From positions 1 to 5,555 of the forward strand of contig JAJZRT010000292.1 in the NCBI GenBank assembly GCA_021802595.1: a stretch of 5,555 bases of DNA, given 5' to 3'. This DNA comes from Pseudomonadota bacterium. Its GTDB lineage: Bacteria; Pseudomonadota; Gammaproteobacteria; Burkholderiales; Thiobacillaceae. Both the position numbers and the translations under genes were made by a program. A model generated the notes under the pieces. The model saw only the letters and a program-made list of their open reading frames with translations. It was not told where the DNA came from and searched no databases. How positions within the stretch are numbered: the first letter of the stretch is position 1; every line of letters begins with the position of its first letter. Below are positions 1 to 5,555 of the stretch, piece after piece.

Positions 1-1
1 C

Positions 2-244
2 CGATCTCCGGCCGACATCCTGCAGCGCACGCAGTTCTTCGAGGTCCTGGAGCTTTGCATGGAAGCGCTGCCGGGGCAACTCGGGCGCGTGTTCCTGATG
101 CGCGAGTGGCTGGAGCTCGACAGCGACGCCATCTGTCAGGAATTGCGCATCACTTCGACCAACCTATGGAAGATGCTGTCGCGCGCGAGGATGCGTTTGC
201 GGCAATGTCTGCAGATCCGTTGGTTCGCCGACCATACATCATGA
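2..244 (+). CDS. ECF-type sigma-70 family RNA polymerase sigma factor, C-terminal part
   Basis: This is the 3' end of a sigma factor gene that begins left of the window; 80 residues are visible before the TGA at 242-244. The visible part is sigma region 4, the helix-turn-helix that reads the -35 promoter element. It contains the run EALPGQLGRVFLMREW, then a helix-turn-helix around DAICQELRITSTNLWKML, and the basic recognition-helix end RARMRLRQCL. These are typical of small ECF-type sigma factors. The family recruits core RNA polymerase to a small stress-related regulon. Its stop codon overlaps the start of the next gene (ATGA), and that gene encodes a zinc anti-sigma-like protein, which supports the sigma assignment. 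Region 2 is outside the window, so the ECF subgroup cannot be given. Confidence 0.88.
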   Translation, partial: RSPADILQRTQFFEVLELCMEALPGQLGRVFLMREWLELDSDAICQELRITSTNLWKMLSRARMRLRQCLQIRWFADHTS

Positions 245-447
245 AGCCCTCATCGCTGCGCTCCTGCCGCGACATTTCCGCCTTGTTGCTCGCCCGCGAG
301 GATCGCAACCTGCGTTGGCCCGAGCGCATGGCCATTCGCGTGCACTTCCTGATGTGCAAGGCCTGCCCGCGGTTCGAGCGCCAGATCCTCACCATGCGCA
401 GCGCGCTGGGCCAATGGCGGGCTTACCGGGATGACGGGGACGCGTAG
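241..447 (+). CDS. Short zf-HC2 zinc-binding anti-sigma-like protein
   Basis: A 68-residue protein, probably a cytoplasmic anti-sigma factor for the sigma factor encoded immediately upstream. It carries the zinc anti-sigma signature H-x3-C-x2-C at His35, Cys39 and Cys42, and Cys9 near the N-terminus could be the fourth ligand. The arrangement CRDIS, then ERMAIRVHFLMCKACPRF, is typical of zf-HC2 proteins. No membrane segment follows, so it is the soluble, minimal form. The same frame is open back to an ATG at 55, but that would overlap most of the sigma gene. The ATG at 241 gives an ATGA overlap with the sigma stop, which points to translational coupling, and there is no clear Shine-Dalgarno of its own. 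In the family, zinc release or thiol oxidation can free the sigma factor; whether that happens here is inference. Confidence 0.82.
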   Translation: MKPSSLRSCRDISALLLAREDRNLRWPERMAIRVHFLMCKACPRFERQILTMRSALGQWRAYRDDGDA

Positions 448-449
448 CC

Positions 450-462
450 GCGGCCCGGCCGC
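450..462. terminator. Short GC-rich inverted repeat between convergent genes, possible terminator
   Basis: The 27-bp gap between the stop codons of the anti-sigma-like gene and the convergent HD-GYP gene contains a perfect inverted repeat, GCGGCC-C-GGCCGC. It could form a 4-5 bp GC stem with a small loop on either transcript. There is no T-tract on either side, so it is at best a weak intrinsic terminator. The assignment rests mainly on its position. Confidence 0.25.
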
Positions 463-474
463 CATTCCCGGGAC

Positions 475-1407
475 TCAGACACCGCCCGCGGCAGGCAGTG
501 TCCACAGGCGCAGTGCGGCGAACTCCTCCAGCAGCCTGCGCAGCAAGGCGTGGTCGGCGTCGGCCATCAGATCCCCGGCCGTGGCCGTTGCCCCGCTGGG
601 CTGCGCCTGCAGCCCACCACCCGATCTCACCAGCACGAACGCACTGCTGCAGTTGCGGCAGTACAGGCCCTGCCCCTCCCGGGCCTCGCGCGTACGCACC
701 AGGGTTGGCCCGCAGTGCGGGCAGTGCAACAACGGAATACCGTCGTCGCTGTGACCGGCGATATGTGACCACCGGCCGTCCCGACCGAGGCGCACGAAGC
801 GAGCGGCCAGATCGGCGTCGAATTGCGTGCCCGCCTGCCCTTCGAGGATGTCCAGCGCTGCCTCGATCGGCATCGCCGGGCGATAGGGCCTGGCACTGGT
901 CATCGCATCGAAGGCATCGCAGATTCCGACCACGCGCGCCGCCACCGGGATCGCCGTGCCGGCCAGCCCGCCCGGATAACCCCTGCCGTCGAAACGCTCG
1001 TGGTGGGCGCCGACCGCGTCGGCGATCCAGTGCGCCAGCGAATGCGCCGACAACAGCCGCAGGCCGACCTGGGGATGGGTGCGCATGAGCTGCCACTCGG
1101 CATCGTCGAGCGGCCCGGCCTTGCGCAGCACGGAGTCCGGCACACCGATCTTGCCCAGATCGTGCAGGAAGCCGCCCAGCGCGATACGCGCGACCTCGGA
1201 AGCGCCCAGCCCGGCATGCTCGGCCAGCGCCTGCGCGTAGCGCGAAACGCGCCAGAGATGCCCGCCCGTGTAGGGATCGCGCGCCTCGACGAACCAGGCC
1301 AGGTTGAGCAGGCTCAGCAGCGCCTGCTCGTCGCCACGCCGCGAGCCTCGCAGCCAGCGCGCCGCCACGTCGAGCAGCCGGGACGAGGAACGGGGCGGCC
1401 GACTCAT
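475..1407 (-). CDS. HD-GYP domain protein with C-terminal zinc ribbon, probable cyclic-di-GMP phosphodiesterase
   Basis: A 310-residue cytoplasmic protein. The HD-GYP domain spans roughly residues 25-210 and has the expected metal ligands and signature: Glu41 and His50 in [10 protein letters not shown], His82-Asp83 with GK at 85-86, His111, His135-His136, the GYP triplet at 143-145, and Asp164 in CDAFDAMT. These proteins hydrolyse cyclic di-GMP to pGpG or GMP. There is no receiver (REC) or sensory domain in front. After the HD domain comes a four-cysteine zinc ribbon, CPHC at 229-232 and CRNC at 250-253, then a short helical tail. The start is set at 1407 because its ATG overlaps the TGA of the upstream MCP gene (ATGA); an in-frame ATG at 1425 would overlap that gene by 22 bases. 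The pairing suggests co-translation with the MCP and a shared signalling role, which is inference. Confidence 0.9.
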   Translation of the reverse strand: MSRPPRSSSRLLDVAARWLRGSRRGDEQALLSLLNLAWFVEARDPYTGGHLWRVSRYAQALAEHAGLGASEVARIALGGFLHDLGKIGVPDSVLRKAGPLDDAEWQLMRTHPQVGLRLLSAHSLAHWIADAVGAHHERFDGRGYPGGLAGTAIPVAARVVGICDAFDAMTSARPYRPAMPIEAALDILEGQAGTQFDADLAARFVRLGRDGRWSHIAGHSDDGIPLLHCPHCGPTLVRTREAREGQGLYCRNCSSAFVLVRSGGGLQAQPSGATATAGDLMADADHALLRRLLEEFAALRLWTLPAAGGV

Positions 1408-2063
1408 GCCCTGCGCCCGCCGCACGGCGTGCCCCCCGCCGGGTCGGCCATCTCGCGTACGCCGGCAGCGATCCTGCCGAAGAGTTCGCGGTTCGCATCG
1501 ACCCGCTCCTGGATCGACGACAAGCCGTCGAGGATGCCCCCCATCTGCGAGACGCGCTCCTCCACCATCCCCGAGAAGCGGTCGTAGGCCTGCGCGGCGC
1601 CCGCCACCGAGGCTTGGATGCCGTCCATGATCGGCCCCGCCGACTGCACGGTCTGTGCCGCGCTGCCGGCCAGGCGCCGGACTTCGTCGGCCACCACTGC
1701 GAAGCCGGCGCCCGCGCCTCCCGCCCGCGCGGCCTCGATCGCCGCGTTCAGCGCCAGCAGATTGGTCTTGTCGGCGATGCCGCGAATGCTCTGCAGGACC
1801 GTGTTGACCTGGCGCGCGGCCTCCTGGATCTGCGCCAGACGCTCCTGGTGTACGCGTGCCTGGCTCGCGAGTTCGTCGAAGGCTTCGCGTGCGTGGTCCA
1901 CGTCACGATGCTGCGCCTGCGCGATATCGACGATGCCCCTGGCTCGGGCACCGGCTTCATCAAGCCACTGCACAAGCTGATGGTGCGGTCTGTCGTTGGA
2001 GGGTTCCGGCGGTGGGTCGGCCTGGGGTGCGCAATTTTTCATGATGGGGCAAGTTGGCGACAT
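1404..2063 (-). CDS. Soluble minimal methyl-accepting chemotaxis protein (MCP signalling domain)
   Basis: A 219-residue protein made almost entirely of an MCP signalling hairpin. The conserved tip is clear: [20 protein letters not shown] (about residues 93-112), followed by [13 protein letters not shown] at 120-132. Long heptad-like helices flank it at roughly 30-95 and 133-205. There is no transmembrane segment and no recognisable ligand-binding domain, and the hairpin arms are short compared with classical receptors. Two residues that are nearly always Glu and Arg in the AGE-x-GRGF part of the tip are Gly116 and Ala119 here, so coupling to CheA/CheW may be altered. The start at 2063 is the first ATG; Met8 (2042) is an alternative, and neither has a strong ribosome binding site. 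It follows the thioredoxin gene by 27 bp and overlaps the HD-GYP gene, so the three may be one transcript. Confidence 0.88.
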   Translation of the reverse strand: MSPTCPIMKNCAPQADPPPEPSNDRPHHQLVQWLDEAGARARGIVDIAQAQHRDVDHAREAFDELASQARVHQERLAQIQEAARQVNTVLQSIRGIADKTNLLALNAAIEAARAGGAGAGFAVVADEVRRLAGSAAQTVQSAGPIMDGIQASVAGAAQAYDRFSGMVEERVSQMGGILDGLSSIQERVDANRELFGRIAAGVREMADPAGGTPCGGRRA

Positions 2064-2090
2064 TCCAAGTGGCTGGGTATGCGCGGATGC

Positions 2091-2498
2091 TCAGCCCGCT
2101 TTCGCGTCGATTCGCAACATGCGTGCCAGTGCGGATCGGCTCTGCGTACCGAGGCTGACGTGCTGGATGACGCCACCGTCGACAACCGCGAAGCTGGGCG
2201 TGGCCACGACACCGAAGCCTCGCGCGAGTTCGGGCGCCTGGCTGACGTCGACCTTGATCAGATGGGGATGAGAGGCGCGAACCTCGTCTACCAGGGGCGT
2301 CATCGATCGGCAGGGGCCGCAGTGCGGCGCGTGGAAGTAGTACACGCGCAAGGCGTCGGGCGGGATCGGACCGTCGACCGCGCCGGTATCCGGGGCGCGC
2401 CTGCCCTGCGCACGCCGTGCGAGCCGCCTGGCGCCGAGTTGCATGGCTCCGAACAGCAGCACGGCGGCCACGACGACAACCAGCAGAATGTGATTCAT
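2091..2498 (-). CDS. Membrane-anchored thioredoxin-family protein (CGPC)
   Basis: A 135-residue protein with one N-terminal hydrophobic helix (residues 3-20), a basic stretch with six arginines (24-34), a short linker, and a thioredoxin fold from about residue 48. The active site is Cys60-Gly-Pro-Cys63, identical to that of classical reducing thioredoxins. The cis-proline is present at Pro101 (VVATPSF). No positive charges precede the helix and many follow it, so the positive-inside rule predicts a cytoplasmic thioredoxin domain tethered to the inner membrane. The open frame extends up to 2633, but the ATG at 2498 starts directly on the hydrophobic helix and is preceded on the - strand by a good purine-rich ribosome site (GAGGAGTTGGAG). 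The gene lies downstream of merR on the same strand and 27 bp upstream of the MCP gene. A role in thiol supply for mercury detoxification is plausible but unproven. Confidence 0.87.
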   Translation of the reverse strand: MNHILLVVVVAAVLLFGAMQLGARRLARRAQGRRAPDTGAVDGPIPPDALRVYYFHAPHCGPCRSMTPLVDEVRASHPHLIKVDVSQAPELARGFGVVATPSFAVVDGGVIQHVSLGTQSRSALARMLRIDAKAG

Positions 2499-2661
2499 GA
2501 CTCCAACTCCTCGGCGATCGCCATCTGCCACGGGTTCATGAGGCCTGGAACGGCATCGTCTGGCCCTTTGTCGGAGGTCGGCACGAATTCCTGACACGGG
2601 TCCCTGGACCTCCAGCCATTTCCGGGCATCCATGGACGGGCCAGGAACCTGGGCCGCACCG
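2499..2661. other. Intergenic gap between merR and the thioredoxin gene
   Basis: This 163-bp stretch holds the ribosome binding site of the thioredoxin gene and two small imperfect palindromes (2599-2610 and 2638-2655). I see no convincing sigma-70 promoter and no intrinsic terminator with a T-tract. It is therefore unclear whether the thioredoxin-MCP-HD-GYP unit is read from merR or from its own promoter. Confidence 0.4.
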
Positions 2662-3078
2662 TCAGGCAGGATGGCTCTGCTGCAGTGTGGCGATCAGCGG
2701 GCAGCAAACCTCTCCGTGCTCGGTATTGCAGGCGCGCACCAGCGCCGACAGCACGCGCTCGATGCCTCGCAGATCGCGCAGGCGCTCCCTCACATCGGCC
2801 AGCCGCGCCTCGGCCAGTGCGGCGGCTTCGTGGCAATGCGTGCCGTCGTCCAGCCGCAGCAGCTGTCCGGCCTCGTCCAGGCTGAACCCCAGGCGCTGGG
2901 CCGCCTTGATGAAACGCACCCGCGCCACGTCGGCGGCCCCGTAGCGCCGGATGCCCTGCGCGGGGCGCCCCGGCGTACGCAGCAGCCCCTTGAGCTGATA
3001 GAAGCGGATCGTCTCCACGTGCACACCGGCCGCCTCGGCCAGTGTGCCGATGCTCAGACCTTGCGAGGCCGGTTCCAT
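2662..3078 (-). CDS. merR: MerR, mercury-responsive transcriptional regulator
   Basis: A 138-residue regulator that represses, and on binding Hg(II) activates, the divergent mer promoter by untwisting DNA across its overlong spacer. The N-terminal winged helix-turn-helix is clear: [20 protein letters not shown], then GLLRTP and GIRRYG. The long dimerisation helix follows at about 83-115. The three Hg(II)-binding cysteines fall at Cys82 (GTHC), Cys117 (VRAC) and Cys126 (VCCPLI), the same numbering as the classical Tn501/Tn21 MerR, with an extra Cys125 beside the last. The length matches the family at about 140-144 residues. The ATG at 3078 is the only start that fits: the open frame runs further up to 3336, but that would cross the operator. 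A GGAG ribosome site sits 8 nt upstream and lies inside the operator region, consistent with autorepression. Confidence 0.96.
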   Translation of the reverse strand: MEPASQGLSIGTLAEAAGVHVETIRFYQLKGLLRTPGRPAQGIRRYGAADVARVRFIKAAQRLGFSLDEAGQLLRLDDGTHCHEAAALAEARLADVRERLRDLRGIERVLSALVRACNTEHGEVCCPLIATLQQSHPA

Positions 3079-3082
3079 GGGC

Positions 3083-3113
3083 TTGACTCCGTAGTTGACT
3101 ACGGGAATAAGGT
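3083..3113 (+). promoter_or_regulatory. mer operator-promoter (MerR-controlled, 19-bp spacer)
   Basis: The -35 hexamer TTGACT (3083-3088) and the -10 hexamer TAAGGT (3108-3113) are separated by exactly 19 bp, the hallmark of MerR-activated promoters. Centred in the spacer is a perfect dyad, CCGTAG-TTGA-CTACGG (3089-3104), matching the known mer operator layout in arm length and position. The promoter faces right, towards the redoxin gene. On the other strand the merR start is only 4 bp from the -35 element and the merR ribosome site overlaps it, so MerR bound here should also block its own expression. Transcription probably starts around 3120, giving a leader of about 50 nt. Confidence 0.94.
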
Positions 3114-3152
3114 AGCACCCATCGCGCTGCCTTCGCAGGGCCTGGCCTCGAC

Positions 3153-3158
3153 GAGGAG
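3153..3158 (+). promoter_or_regulatory. Ribosome binding site of the first mer operon gene
   Basis: GAGGAG lies 11 nt before the ATG at 3170. The spacing is slightly long but this is the only strong purine run in the leader, and it supports 3170 as the start. Confidence 0.6.
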
Positions 3159-3169
3159 ACGCCTTCCCC

Positions 3170-3741
3170 ATGACCCTTGCTTCCCTTCCGCGCAAAATCT
3201 CCCTGGCCCGCCTGGGCGTATCGATTCTCCTGATCTGCGCCGCGGTGCCCGCGATGGCCGGCACCCCAGGGCAGGCACGATCCACGTCAGCCGTAGCCAC
3301 GCCGGGCCAGATCGCGCCCGACGCGCCCTTCACCACGGTCGACGGGAAGGTCGTCCAGCTCGACGCCTACAAGGGGCGCCCGGTCATCGTGTGGCAGGTC
3401 ACGACCTGGTGCCCGAGCTGCGCCGCCGGGCTGCGCACCTTCGCGGATCACCAGGCGCAGATCGACCGTTCGGACCTGACGGTGCTGGTGCTGCGGGACT
3501 ACGACAACGGCGGATATCCGGGCCCGGGGATGCGCGACTTCGCCAAGTCGGTTGCCGCCCCGCTGCTGAAGGATCCGCACTTCGTGTTCGGCGAGGACAC
3601 CCAGGCGCTGTTCGAGCGCTACAACCCTGGCAAGTTCGTCGACATCTATCAAGTCATCGCAGCCGATGGCCGCGTGCAACTGGCGTCCTCTTCGCCGTCC
3701 GCCACCTTCGGCAAGATCGAAGCCTTTCTCCAGCCCAGGCC

Positions 3742-3745
<4 letters not shown>
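3170..3745 (+). CDS. Exported TlpA/redoxin-like protein in the mer operon, CPSC motif
   Basis: A 191-residue protein in the place usually held by merT/merP. Residues 1-30 form a signal peptide: basic start (RKISLAR), hydrophobic core ([13 protein letters not shown]) and an AMA|G cleavage site after residue 30. The mature part is a thioredoxin-fold redoxin domain of the TlpA/AhpC-TSA type: [20 protein letters not shown], then [12 protein letters not shown] leading into Cys81-Pro-Ser-Cys84, and a late strand, [11 protein letters not shown] (159-169). The usual cis-proline before that strand is missing: the aligned segment reads KFVDIYQV. Loss of this residue in thioredoxin-fold proteins is known to let the CxxC thiols bind metal. 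A periplasmic Hg(II)-binding or thiol-relay role replacing MerP is therefore a reasonable inference, but a simple disulfide reductase is also possible. Its TGA overlaps the ATG of the next gene (ATGA). Confidence 0.88.

Positions 3746-5555
<1,810 letters not shown>

Noticed and set aside
55..240. Upstream extension of the anti-sigma frame to an ATG at 55
   Set aside because: It would overlap the sigma region 4 coding sequence almost completely and has no family-like sequence; the ATGA overlap at 241 gives the better start.
389..1498. Long open frame on the - strand across the HD-GYP gene
   Set aside because: Low-complexity Arg/Ala/Gly-rich translation typical of an out-of-frame shadow in GC-rich DNA; the 475-1407 frame carries every HD-GYP motif.
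823..1587. Long + strand open frame opposite the HD-GYP and MCP genes
   Set aside because: No recognisable domain and it runs antisense to two well-supported genes; a GC-rich shadow.
2568..2592. Possible sigma-28 (FliA) type promoter on the - strand ahead of the thioredoxin/MCP genes
   Set aside because: TCCGACAA partly resembles the -10 GCCGATAA, but the 15-bp-upstream box reads TCAG rather than TAAA; too weak to call.
1614..2594. Long + strand open frame opposite the MCP and thioredoxin genes
   Set aside because: Antisense to two genes with clear motifs and without protein-like features.
2499..2633. Longer start for the membrane-anchored thioredoxin at 2633
   Set aside because: The extra 45 residues are Arg-rich and would place a long tail before the hydrophobic helix; the ATG at 2498 has a good ribosome site.
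2638..2655. Imperfect palindrome just after the merR stop, considered as a terminator
   Set aside because: Only a 2-nt centre, one mismatch and no T-tract downstream on the - strand.
2632..3741. Long in-frame extension upstream of the membrane protein start
   Set aside because: It runs antisense through merR, crosses the mer operator and overlaps the redoxin gene; only the part from the ATG at 3742 is protein-like.

Overview
The window is GC-rich throughout (by eye) and codon use looks even across it. The gene types suggest a Beta- or Gammaproteobacterium: an ECF sigma factor paired with a short zinc anti-sigma factor, an HD-GYP protein, a soluble MCP, and a mer locus whose MerR and MerA closely resemble the proteobacterial transposon type. 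No transposase, integrase, terminal inverted repeat, tRNA or rRNA is visible, so nothing here proves whether the locus is chromosomal or mobile.

Layout. Left edge (1-447, + strand): the C-terminal end of an ECF-type sigma factor, then a 68-residue zf-HC2 zinc-binding anti-sigma-like protein, joined by an ATGA overlap. Convergent to these, on the - strand (475-2063), is a two-gene unit: a minimal soluble methyl-accepting chemotaxis protein and, overlapping it by ATGA, an HD-GYP cyclic-di-GMP phosphodiesterase with a C-terminal zinc ribbon. Just upstream on the same strand lies a membrane-anchored thioredoxin (2091-2498), and beyond that merR (2662-3078).

Right half (3079-5555): a textbook MerR-controlled divergent operator-promoter with a 19-bp spacer drives a + strand operon of an exported TlpA/redoxin-like protein with a CPSC motif, a roughly four-helix membrane protein with a Cys-Cys-Thr-Pro motif and a Cys-Ser-Cys tail, and merA, which is cut by the window edge. 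MerA lacks the usual N-terminal heavy-metal-binding domain.

How the genes may work together: MerR senses Hg(II) and switches on the operon, and MerA reduces Hg(II) to volatile Hg(0). The usual uptake genes merT and merP are absent between the operator and merA. Their places are taken by the redoxin-like protein (MerP position) and the CCTP membrane protein (MerT/MerF position). This is the most interesting part of the window: a mer operon with what looks like a substituted Hg(II) capture and transport module. The nearby membrane-anchored thioredoxin and the MCP/HD-GYP pair may be functionally linked or only neighbours; the sequence does not settle this.
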